From positions 62,001 to 126,000 of the forward strand of contig JANXNI010000007.1 in the NCBI GenBank assembly GCA_025354165.1: DNA of 64,000 nt. The letters are read 5' to 3'. Numbering within the stretch: position 1 is the first letter of the stretch; the number at the start of each line of letters is the position of its first letter. A program made the translations under genes and the position numbers. This DNA is from Burkholderiales bacterium (lineage in GTDB: Bacteria; Pseudomonadota; Gammaproteobacteria; Burkholderiales; Casimicrobiaceae). The notes beneath the pieces are model-generated. The model was not told the DNA's origin. It saw nothing but the letters and a program-made list of their open reading frames with translations, and searched no databases. Of the stretch, positions 27,434-35,909 are shown one piece after another.

Positions 27434-27863
27434 ACAGTTTTCACGATGATGAATGTATCACTGGCGTCGTTGTGCTCCCTAAAAAACCGCTCTACGAACG
27501 GAGGTAGCTCGCCCCGAGTTATTAACTACGGCCTCTGACATTTGCCACATGCCGTCGGCCGCGTTGTTTCGCGAGACCCTACTCGCTGTTGCGGTTGGGA
27601 AGCAGATGAGTACGTCAATTCCTGATCAGCAAGATGCCTGAGCAATATTACTTTTGGGTAAGGTTGTCATGTTGAGAGGCGCAAAAACATCAGGTGGCAA
27701 GGATTGAGGGCCGCACAGCGCGTTTTAGCAGGCGCACTGATCCTTCGCCGTGCTTAGGATGACGACTCCTGAGTTGAGCTAGCTGATTAATCAGGAGTCA
27801 ATTAATGCGCGCGTATGCCAACCGCCTCAGCTTGATAAACTAACCGAAACTCTTTAGGCACGA
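27434..27863. promoter_or_regulatory. Divergent intergenic region with inverted repeat
   Basis: This 430-base gap separates the minus-strand nucleotidyltransferase from the plus-strand epimerase. The arms GACTCCTGA (27764-27772) and TCAGGAGTC (27791-27799) are a perfect 9-base inverted repeat with an 18-base spacer that itself contains AGCTAGCT. It could be an operator or an RNA hairpin in the leader of the epimerase transcript, about 65 bases before that ATG. No gene is recognisable here. Confidence 0.45.
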
Positions 27864-28874
27864 ATGAAAGTACTTGTTACCGGCTCTGCTGGCTTTTGCG
27901 GAATGCATGCCACTGCCCGCCTGCTGGATCGCGGCGTTGAAGTGGTCGGCATCGACAACCTGAACGCGTATTACGACCCGCAGCTCAAACAGGCCCGCTT
28001 GAAAATTCTATCTGGCAGCGCGGGATTCCAGTTCGTGCCGCTGGATATTTGCGATGCCAAGCAGTTGAAAGCCTTATTCGCTTCGCACAAGTTTGATCGG
28101 GTGTTGCACCTTGCCGCCCAACCCGGTGTGCGCTATTCGCTGACTCACCCCGAAGCTTATATTCAATCCAATCTGGTTGGCTTTGCCAACATTCTGGAAT
28201 GTTGCCGCCGCAACGACATTGGGCATCTGGTGTACGCGAGTTCGTCCAGTGTTTATGGCGCTAACACCAAAATTCCGTTTGCCGAAACGGATTCAGCCGA
28301 TCATCCGGTGAGCCTTTACGCAGCGACGAAGAAGGCGAACGAGCTGCTGGCGCACTCGTATTCGCATCTGTATGGTCTGCCAACAACCGGGCTTCGCTTT
28401 TTCACTGTTTATGGCCCGTGGGGGCGTCCGGACATGTCGCCGTGGCTGTTTACCAGCGCCATTCTGGAAGGGCGACCGATCAAGGTGTTTAACCACGGGC
28501 GCATGTTGCGTGATTTCACTTACGTGGACGATATCGTCGAGGCAACGCTGCGGCTGCTTGATCGACCGCCGACGCGCAATCCCGACTACGATCATATGAA
28601 TCCGACGCCAGATAGCAGCGACGCGCCTTTCCACATTTATAACGTTGGCAATCAGAATCCTGTACCCTTGATGAGCTTCATTTCCACTTTGGAGCAGGCC
28701 ATCGGGCGCGAGGCGATCAAGGAGTATCTGCCGATGCAGCCGGGCGATCTGGAGGCCACCCGAGCGGACGTCACCGCGCTCAAGCACGACACCGGCTTTG
28801 AACCAGCCACGCCAATTGGCGAAGGCATAGGACACTGGGTAGACTGGTACAAAACGTACCATGACATCAAATGA
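27864..28874 (+). CDS. NAD-dependent epimerase, UDP-glucuronate 4-epimerase type
   Basis: The 336-aa enzyme has the Rossmann motif GSAGFCGMHATARLL, the DNLNAYYDPQLKQARL segment diagnostic of UDP-glucuronate 4-epimerases, and the catalytic YAATKKANE (Tyr-x-x-x-Lys). It should interconvert UDP-glucuronate and UDP-galacturonate, using the product of Ugd. It opens a long plus-strand run and lies 106 bases before the synthetase-glycosyltransferase fusion. Confidence 0.9.
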   Translation: MKVLVTGSAGFCGMHATARLLDRGVEVVGIDNLNAYYDPQLKQARLKILSGSAGFQFVPLDICDAKQLKALFASHKFDRVLHLAAQPGVRYSLTHPEAYIQSNLVGFANILECCRRNDIGHLVYASSSSVYGANTKIPFAETDSADHPVSLYAATKKANELLAHSYSHLYGLPTTGLRFFTVYGPWGRPDMSPWLFTSAILEGRPIKVFNHGRMLRDFTYVDDIVEATLRLLDRPPTRNPDYDHMNPTPDSSDAPFHIYNVGNQNPVPLMSFISTLEQAIGREAIKEYLPMQPGDLEATRADVTALKHDTGFEPATPIGEGIGHWVDWYKTYHDIK

Positions 28875-28980
28875 CTACCACAGTCCGGCGGTCTGCCGAA
28901 GTCGGCGCTGATGCTGTCGTATCCGGCGTGCCGTCCGTTCAAAAACCGCGCTCAGCGAACTAAGTAGAAACACCAACGCA

Positions 28981-31900
28981 ATGTGCGGCATCGCCGGAAT
29001 TTTCGCGTATCACCCGTCCGCGCGCTCCGTTAATCGGGTGGAGCTGACGGCCATACGTGATCACATGGAGGCGCGCGGCCCGGATGGTTCGGGCGAGTGG
29101 TACAGCGCCGACGGTCGTCTTGGCTTTGGGCATCGGCGTCTTGCGATCATTGACCTCACCGAAGGCGGCGCGCAGCCGATGGTCAGCGGTGATGGCCGTT
29201 ACATCATTACCTTTAATGGTGAGATTTACAACTATCGGGAGCTGAAACGCAGCCTTCAAGCGCAGGGGCGCGTGTTTATATCCGATTCTGACACCGAGGT
29301 ATTGCTGCATCTTTTCGCGCTGAAGGGCGAGGCGATGCTGCACGATCTGCGCGGCATGTTTACGCTTGGTATTTGGGACACGCGGGAGAGGAGCCTTTTC
29401 CTGGCCCGCGATGCGTTTGGAATCAAGCCGCTTTACTACGCCGACGATGGCAAGACCATCCGTTTTGCGTCGCAGGTAAAGGCATTGCTAAAGGGGTCGG
29501 TCGACACTGCGCCGGAGCCGGCGGGACACGTTGGCTTCTTCCTGTGGGGTTCAGTGCCTGCCCCGTGGACGCTGTATCGCGGCATTCGCAGCTTGGCAGC
29601 GGGACATTGCCTGCGCGCGTCAGCGACTGGCGTGACGATAAGCGAATGGACGAGCGTTCGCAGCATCCTTCAGCATAGCGCGCGACAGGCTGTCAAAGGC
29701 TCACGTGTCGACGCGCTGGAGGAGATCGCTGCGTCCATCGAACGCAGCGTGGCGGCGCACATGGTGGCGGATGTGCCGGTGGGTGTGTTCCTGTCGTCGG
29801 GCCTTGATTCATGCATGTTGGCGTCTAGTGCCCAAAAGCACGCGGCTTCCGTTCATGCCGTAACTTTGGGATTTAAGGAATTTGCTCGCAGTAACAATGA
29901 CGAAGTGCCGCTGGCGCAGCAAGTCGCCGCCGCGCTGGGCTTGCAGCACGACGTGTACACAGCGGCCCGCCCTGATTTCTTGTCGCAACGGGCGGCGCTG
30001 CTCGCGGCGATGGATCAGCCATCGATCGATGGCGTTAACACTTGGTTTGTCTCCCAAGCCGCCGCAAAGTGCGGCCTGAAGGTTGTTCTTTCGGGCCTTG
30101 GCGGCGACGAACTGTTTGCCAGCTACCCAAGCTTCACGGACGTTCCGCGCATAAACCGAATGGCGCGGCCACTTGCTGGCTTTCCGGCTTTTGGACGATC
30201 AGCGCGTGCGGCGATGGCGCCCTTCGCTTCACGCTTTGCCTCGCCGAAGTTTGCCAGTTTGTTTGAGTATGGCGGCACAGTGGGGGGCGCATATTTTTTG
30301 CGTCGCGCGCTCATGATGCCGTGGGAACTGGACACGGTGCTGGATCGCGATATCGTGCGCGAGGGTCTGGAGCGGCTCCAGACGATGCCGACGCTCAACG
30401 CGCTGGTTGACGACATTGACGAAGATCGGTTGCAGGTTTCGTCGCTGGAAATGGCGAGCTACATGCGGCATCAGCTCTTGCGAGATACGGACTGGGCGTC
30501 GATGGCGCATTCCCTTGAGCTGCGAGTGCCGTTTGTGGATGCGCACTTGTTGCGCGAAGCGGTTCCGTGGCTCGCCGCCTATCCCGACATCACGAAAGGT
30601 CAGGTGGCGCAAGCAGTAGCGCCGTCACTCCCTGCACGCATTTGGAGCCGCCCCAAAACTGGCTTTGGGGTGCCGGTGCGCGAATGGATTACGGCGGATC
30701 TGCCCGACGACAAGGCGAGAGGCCTGCGCGGGTGGGCTGAGCGTGTGTTCAGAGTGCAAACGGCTTCTGACCCAGCCACCACCAGTAATCTGGTTTTTCA
30801 TGGTCGCCCTGGCCCCGCTCGCGTGCGTTCGGTGCAGCCGACGCGAGTGCTGGTGTCGTCCATCGCACCGGGGTCGGGCGGGGTGAATGCGATGGTTGAA
30901 TTTGTCGTGCAGGTACTCAAATCCGAAGGGTTTGAGCCCGTCATCGCGCATTACGAACCGTACAGCGTTACGCCGAGGCTATCGGTTCCGTCGTTCCGAC
31001 TGTTGACGCAGACAGTGAAACAGGAAGCGCGTGTTTCGCACGGCGATGTCGAAACGCACGCGATCGGCGCGTGGCTTCCGGAGCTGGAATTTACGCATTA
31101 CCTGCCCACTTCCGCTTGGCGTCGGGTGATGGACTCGTGTGACGCCTTTGTCGTCGCGTCCGGCAACAGCCTCGCCGGCACGCCGTTTCACCATACCCAG
31201 CGCCAATATCTTGCGTGGATCGCAACCGACTGGTGGGGCGATCGCGCTGATCGTACAAAGCATTTTCCGAGGCTGAGGCTCCTGCTTGATCGGTACTTCA
31301 ATCGGACGGTCATCATGCGGCTGGAAAAGCGGCTGCTGAAGGGCGGCGTCACGCTGGCGCTCAGTCAACACACGAAGCGGGAGCTTGTTCGCATACAGCC
31401 CCATTTGAGCGCGGACATTCTGCCGGTTCCGGTTAGCACGGCGCGGTTCATGCCGAAGCAGGGGGCTACGGCGGTCGCACGCATCGGCTTTGCCGGTCGC
31501 TACGACGATCCGCGCAAGAACATCGACCTGCTTTTTTCTGCTTTTAGCCTGATAGCTGCACAGCGGCCCGACGCGGTCCTTAGCCTGATCGGTGGCGTTG
31601 ACACGGCCGCGACCCGATCACGGGCCGCGCAACACGGGCTGGTTGACAACATACAAATCGCCGGCCGCCTGAACGATGCTGAATACGTCGAGGCGTTGCA
31701 GCGACTCGATGTGTTTGTCGTTCCCTCACATCAGGAGGGCCTGTGCATCGCGGCGCTGGAAGCCATGGCCTGCGGGGTGCCCGTGGTATCCACCCGCTGC
31801 GGCGGGCCGGAGGAGTTCGTTGAGGATGGTGTTACCGGTTTTCAATGTGCGTTTGACGCAACCGAGCTGGCAGACAAAGTGCTTAGAATCGTGACGCACC

Positions 31901-32106
31901 GAACGCTGCGTGCGCAGCTTGGCGATGGTGCAAGAGCGCGGGTCGAGGGGCAATACAGCCCAGAGTACGCGAAAGAGGTGTTGTTGCGCGGTTTTTACTC
32001 GGCGTTTCCGCAACTGGGGCGAGCAACAGCCGTCGTGGGCAATGTCGCAACAATGGCACGCGCACTGAACGCAAAGCGCTCGCCCACCAAAGACACTCTG
32101 CGATAA
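28981..32106 (+). CDS. Asparagine synthetase (glutamine-hydrolysing) fused to GT4 glycosyltransferase
   Basis: A 1041-aa single frame. Residues 1-600 form a full AsnB-type amidotransferase: MCGIAGIF with the catalytic Cys2, the glutaminase domain to about 215, PP-loop SSGLDS (about 273-278), and the usual C-terminal RPKTGFGVPVREWI. From about 618 a GT-B family 4 glycosyltransferase begins (RVLVSSIAPGSGGVNAMVEF), with FAGRYDDPRKNIDLL and the EGLCIAALE donor-binding motif near 920. The domains are separately complete, so this is a genuine fusion and not a read-through of fragments. AsnB homologues in polysaccharide loci often amidate uronic acids; pairing with glycosyl transfer suggests coupled modification and transfer, which is inference. 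Confidence 0.88.
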   Translation: MCGIAGIFAYHPSARSVNRVELTAIRDHMEARGPDGSGEWYSADGRLGFGHRRLAIIDLTEGGAQPMVSGDGRYIITFNGEIYNYRELKRSLQAQGRVFISDSDTEVLLHLFALKGEAMLHDLRGMFTLGIWDTRERSLFLARDAFGIKPLYYADDGKTIRFASQVKALLKGSVDTAPEPAGHVGFFLWGSVPAPWTLYRGIRSLAAGHCLRASATGVTISEWTSVRSILQHSARQAVKGSRVDALEEIAASIERSVAAHMVADVPVGVFLSSGLDSCMLASSAQKHAASVHAVTLGFKEFARSNNDEVPLAQQVAAALGLQHDVYTAARPDFLSQRAALLAAMDQPSIDGVNTWFVSQAAAKCGLKVVLSGLGGDELFASYPSFTDVPRINRMARPLAGFPAFGRSARAAMAPFASRFASPKFASLFEYGGTVGGAYFLRRALMMPWELDTVLDRDIVREGLERLQTMPTLNALVDDIDEDRLQVSSLEMASYMRHQLLRDTDWASMAHSLELRVPFVDAHLLREAVPWLAAYPDITKGQVAQAVAPSLPARIWSRPKTGFGVPVREWITADLPDDKARGLRGWAERVFRVQTASDPATTSNLVFHGRPGPARVRSVQPTRVLVSSIAPGSGGVNAMVEFVVQVLKSEGFEPVIAHYEPYSVTPRLSVPSFRLLTQTVKQEARVSHGDVETHAIGAWLPELEFTHYLPTSAWRRVMDSCDAFVVASGNSLAGTPFHHTQRQYLAWIATDWWGDRADRTKHFPRLRLLLDRYFNRTVIMRLEKRLLKGGVTLALSQHTKRELVRIQPHLSADILPVPVSTARFMPKQGATAVARIGFAGRYDDPRKNIDLLFSAFSLIAAQRPDAVLSLIGGVDTAATRSRAAQHGLVDNIQIAGRLNDAEYVEALQRLDVFVVPSHQEGLCIAALEAMACGVPVVSTRCGGPEEFVEDGVTGFQCAFDATELADKVLRIVTHRTLRAQLGDGARARVEGQYSPEYAKEVLLRGFYSAFPQLGRATAVVGNVATMARALNAKRSPTKDTLR

Positions 32107-32136
32107 TATCGACTTACGTCTGAGCGCTACCCGGCT

Positions 32137-33015
32137 GTGTCCCCCATCGATTCGAAGAACTCACTTTCAGCTAACCCGACCGATGAAATCTTCGACCGCG
32201 ACCATGTGACTGTGATTGAGCCGCCTCGCGGGTGGCATATGCTCGACTGGCGCGAGCTTTGGGCCTACCGCGAGTTGTTGTGGGTTCTCACCATGCGCGA
32301 TATCAAGGTGCGCTACAAACAGACCGTGTTGGGAGCCGCGTGGGCCGTCATCCGCCCCGTCGTCACGATGGTGATATTCAGCGTGGTCTTTGGTCAGCTG
32401 GCCAAAATGCCGTCAGACGGCTTCCCCTACCCTATCTTCGTCTATGCAGGCCTGCTGCCTTGGACGTTTTTTGCGGCGTCCATTGGCTCATCCGGGCAGT
32501 CACTGGTGGGTTCCGCGCATCTCGTCAGCAAGGTTTACTTTCCAAGGCTTATCATTCCCGTGTCGTCTGTTGGGGCTGGGCTGGTGGATCTGTTGATCTC
32601 AACTGGCATCCTGATGCTCATGATGCTGTGGTACGGGGTGGGCTGGTCGGCGAACCTTTTGGCGGCACCGGTGCTGTTGTTAGCCGTAGTGTTCACCTCG
32701 CTGGGCGTCGGAACGATGTTGTCTGCGCTCACTGTGGCGTACCGCGACTTCTCACACCTTACGCCTTTCGTTGTGCAAATCTGGATGTATATCACTCCCG
32801 TTATTTTCCCCATCTCCATCGTGCCGGAGCGCTGGCAGTGGCTGGTGTACCTCAACCCCATGACAGGATTGGTGGAAGGCTTCCGAGCCGCCTTTCTGGG
32901 TAAACCTTTCGACCCGACCGGGCTGGGCATATCGTTTGCCATCGCGCTGTTTCTGTTTGCGATCGGCGTTGCATATTTTGAAAAGGTGGAGCGACGCTTT
33001 GCCGACATCATTTAG
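32137..33015 (+). CDS. wzm: Polysaccharide ABC transporter permease (Wzm)
   Basis: The 292-aa ABC-2 type permease has six hydrophobic helices and the conserved cytoplasmic RDIKVRYKQTVLGAAWAVIRP motif before the first helix, diagnostic for Wzm/TagG-type exporters. It exports lipid-linked glycan across the inner membrane together with the ATPase whose ATG follows its stop immediately. The start is a GTG. Confidence 0.94.
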   Translation: MSPIDSKNSLSANPTDEIFDRDHVTVIEPPRGWHMLDWRELWAYRELLWVLTMRDIKVRYKQTVLGAAWAVIRPVVTMVIFSVVFGQLAKMPSDGFPYPIFVYAGLLPWTFFAASIGSSGQSLVGSAHLVSKVYFPRLIIPVSSVGAGLVDLLISTGILMLMMLWYGVGWSANLLAAPVLLLAVVFTSLGVGTMLSALTVAYRDFSHLTPFVVQIWMYITPVIFPISIVPERWQWLVYLNPMTGLVEGFRAAFLGKPFDPTGLGISFAIALFLFAIGVAYFEKVERRFADII

Positions 33016-34260
33016 ATGTCCGCACCTGCAATCAAGGTCGAAGGACTGTGGAAAGAGTACACCGTCGGCGCTGCGCGACAGCAACATGGCACTTTCTATG
33101 ACCTGCTCAGCCATTCGCTGAGGTCTCCGCTGCGGCGCTTGCGCAGTCTAGGTGGACGGGCCGAAGACCCGCAGCGGTTCTGGGCGCTGCGCGATGTGAA
33201 CTTCGAAATCCAACCGGGTGAAGTGGTCGGTGTAATCGGTCGAAATGGGGCGGGCAAGAGCACGTTGCTGAAAATGCTCAGCCGCATTACTGCACCAACC
33301 AAAGGCCGCATTCAGGTGCGCGGTCGACTGGCTAGTCTGTTAGAGGTGGGCACTGGATTTCATCCTGAACTGAGCGGACGCGAGAACATCTATTTGAACG
33401 GCGCCATTCTGGGAATGACTCGATCTGACATCGCTAGCAAATTTGACGAAATTGTTGCATTCGCTGAAGTGGAAAAGTTCATCGACACACCTGTCAAGCG
33501 CTACTCTAGCGGCATGTATGTGCGTCTGGCGTTTGCGGTCGCCGCGCACATGGAAGTTGATGTCCTTCTCGTCGATGAAGTACTTGCGGTTGGCGACGCC
33601 GCGTTCCAGGAAAAATGCTTGAGCAAAATGAGCGCGTTACAAAGTGTCGACCGTGCAGTGATTTTCGTTAGCCACGATGTCGGTGCGGTTACGCGCTTGT
33701 GCAGTCGAAGTATCGTGCTGGGTGGCGGTATGGTGGAATATGACGGCCCCGTTACCGGTGCCTTGTCGCATTACTATGATCGACAGCTAGGCTCGAAGAT
33801 TGACCTATCGTCCGTTCGGTTTGATGGTACGTTAGTGAAGGAAATTAACCTTAGCGGATTGACGATTGAGGGCCGATTTGTTGGCGATAGTGGATTGCTT
33901 GATCCCGATGCGGGAATTACGCTGACTCTCCATGGACAAGCGAGCAGAGCCTTTGACGACATTGATATCGTTCTAGCCGTGTTCGTCAGAGGAACTCGGC
34001 TCTTCACGCAACATGACACGGCCGAAAGATCGCCGCTAAATAAAGGAGCCTTCCGGTCGACATTTCGGCTGCCACCCAATCTGCTTCGACCCGGCACCTA
34101 CGAGGTTGGGATAGGACTTGGACGATCGGCCGGAAGAGAACATAGCTGGAATGCCTCGGTGGCGCAGTTTAGAGTGGCAGAAATCTGGGCACATCATCGC
34201 CGTGCGGACGCGCATGGACTGATCTCTGCGCCGTGTGGATCAACGAGAGAGTATGTTTGA
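33016..34260 (+). CDS. wzt: Polysaccharide ABC transporter ATPase (Wzt) with C-terminal glycan-recognition domain
   Basis: The 414-aa protein has an N-terminal ATPase with Walker A GRNGAGKSTLLKMLS, the modified signature YSSGMYVRLAFAVAAH and Walker B VLLVDEVLAVGD, all typical of Wzt/TagH. Residues from about 265 onward form an extra beta-rich C-terminal domain of the kind that recognises the capped non-reducing end of the O-chain. This predicts that the exported glycan carries a terminal modification such as methyl, which the FkbM methyltransferase encoded next could supply. Confidence 0.93.
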   Translation: MSAPAIKVEGLWKEYTVGAARQQHGTFYDLLSHSLRSPLRRLRSLGGRAEDPQRFWALRDVNFEIQPGEVVGVIGRNGAGKSTLLKMLSRITAPTKGRIQVRGRLASLLEVGTGFHPELSGRENIYLNGAILGMTRSDIASKFDEIVAFAEVEKFIDTPVKRYSSGMYVRLAFAVAAHMEVDVLLVDEVLAVGDAAFQEKCLSKMSALQSVDRAVIFVSHDVGAVTRLCSRSIVLGGGMVEYDGPVTGALSHYYDRQLGSKIDLSSVRFDGTLVKEINLSGLTIEGRFVGDSGLLDPDAGITLTLHGQASRAFDDIDIVLAVFVRGTRLFTQHDTAERSPLNKGAFRSTFRLPPNLLRPGTYEVGIGLGRSAGREHSWNASVAQFRVAEIWAHHRRADAHGLISAPCGSTREYV

Positions 34261-34966
34261 ACTGCGCAAAATATTAGGGTACTTGAAACCACAACGAGAA
34301 TCCAGTCCGACCACGCGTGTGCTGGCAGCGCTCTCACGGTCGCGAAAGCACGTGACATTTATCCAGATCGGGTCAAACGATGCCGACTACGGTGATCCGC
34401 TGAGACCATTCATAATTTCACACGCGTGGCATGGCACGATGGTTGAACCAGTTCCATACGTGTTTGCGCGACTCAAACTGAAATACGGGGCTATCCCAAA
34501 TATTCATCTCTTGAACTGCGCTATCGCCGAGGAATCAGGCAGCAAAGATTTTTACCATTTGGTGGAATCAAACGACGTGCTGCCGAAGTGGTATGACCAG
34601 ATCGGATCCTTTTATCTCGAGACTGTTCTGAAACATCGCAAGTACATCCCCGATATCGACTCACGCGTACGCAAGCTTTCGGTGGCGTGCATTACAGTTT
34701 CCCAACTGCTCGAACAAGAATCGAGGGGCGCATTGGATCTTGTCCATTCCGATGTTGAAGGATTCGACCACCACATCGTCAAGTCGCTATTACGTACGGC
34801 CTCGCGACCAGCTGTATTTATCTATGAACACCTGCATTTGACCTCTGAAATGAAAGAGAGCTGCAGAGTTGACCTTCAAGCAAACGGGTATGTTGCTGTG
34901 GAGGAAGGGGCAAATACGATATGCGTGCAAGCAGACCAGATGTTACTGGTTCGGGCGATGAGTTGA
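34253..34966 (+). CDS. FkbM-family methyltransferase 1
   Basis: About 237 aa from ATG 34253, which overlaps the Wzt stop by eight bases (coupled translation). The SAM-binding region starts FIQIGSNDADYGDP, followed by MVEPVPYVFARL, LNCAIAEESG and DLVHSDVEGFDH, the standard FkbM motif order. These enzymes usually O-methylate sugars. Being coupled to wzt, it may add the terminal cap recognised by the exporter. A GTG at 34235 in the same frame is a less likely start. Confidence 0.87.
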   Translation: MFELRKILGYLKPQRESSPTTRVLAALSRSRKHVTFIQIGSNDADYGDPLRPFIISHAWHGTMVEPVPYVFARLKLKYGAIPNIHLLNCAIAEESGSKDFYHLVESNDVLPKWYDQIGSFYLETVLKHRKYIPDIDSRVRKLSVACITVSQLLEQESRGALDLVHSDVEGFDHHIVKSLLRTASRPAVFIYEHLHLTSEMKESCRVDLQANGYVAVEEGANTICVQADQMLLVRAMS

Positions 34967-35000
34967 TTGTGGGTTAGTGGCTTGCTATGTGGGGTACTAA

Positions 35001-35900
35001 ATGATTGTCTTGAAGCTAAGCGGTGGCTTGGGAAATCAATTGTTCAACTACGCCGCCGCTCGAACTCTGGCGGACTTGCGCGGAGTACAGCTCGTAATAG
35101 ATGTGTCTCGATATGCCAATCAGTGGCAACCAAATGCCACGCGACCTTTGGGACTTCACATGTTGCCCATTCGGGCTAGCTTGCGACATTTGGGGCCACT
35201 GGCCGACAAGCCGCACATCTTTGCGCGCCTAGTAAGACGCATTCGGGAAGACATTTTTGCGACGCATGTCGAGCGAGATGCGGGACTCTACAATTGGTTT
35301 GAAGGGTTTGAGAAATTAAGCTCCCGAGTTCAGCTTAGCGGGTACTTTATTTCTCCAAAGTTCTTCTCAGGAAACGAGCAACGCATTCGTGCAGATCTAC
35401 AGCCAGGCGCGTTGTCTACCTCTTTCGACATCATGGGTGCGACTGGCTTTGCATACTTGAACATGATCCGGTCAGTTCAGGATAGTTGCTCGTTACACAT
35501 ACGTCGTGGTGATTTTCTGACTTACGACAATCCGCCTCTTTACCTGACCGGATTTGAAAATTATCTCGCGACAGCAATGCGCTACGTAGTCGAGAGACGA
35601 TCTGGTGTGGTTTTCTTTGTTTTCTCTGATGACCCTGAATGGTGCAAGCAGCACTTCGCAGACTCAACGTTTACGGTGCACGTTGTGTCGGACGAGGAGG
35701 CGGCTAGCACATTTCGAGACTTTGCACTCATGAACTCATGTACGCACAACATTATTGCGAACAGCACATTCAGTTGGTGGGCTGCATACCTGAACTCGTC
35801 CCTTGAATCATTGGTGATAGCGCCAAGTAAATGGGACACCCAAGGCGTGACGCCCATTGATGAAATTTTGCCTTCCCACTGGGTAAGATTGAGTTGCTAA
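35001..35900 (+). CDS. GT11 alpha-1,2-fucosyltransferase-like glycosyltransferase
   Basis: The 299-aa protein starts IVLKLSGGLGNQLFNYAAAR and contains HIRRGDFL (the HxRRxD donor-binding motif) and ANSTFSWWAAYLN, the two hallmarks of family 11. The donor is normally GDP-L-fucose, consistent with the GDP-fucose synthase that starts at 63529 in the same window. It lies between the FkbM gene and a GT4 gene. Confidence 0.92.
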   Translation: MIVLKLSGGLGNQLFNYAAARTLADLRGVQLVIDVSRYANQWQPNATRPLGLHMLPIRASLRHLGPLADKPHIFARLVRRIREDIFATHVERDAGLYNWFEGFEKLSSRVQLSGYFISPKFFSGNEQRIRADLQPGALSTSFDIMGATGFAYLNMIRSVQDSCSLHIRRGDFLTYDNPPLYLTGFENYLATAMRYVVERRSGVVFFVFSDDPEWCKQHFADSTFTVHVVSDEEAASTFRDFALMNSCTHNIIANSTFSWWAAYLNSSLESLVIAPSKWDTQGVTPIDEILPSHWVRLSC

Positions 35901-35909
35901 CTAAAAGCG

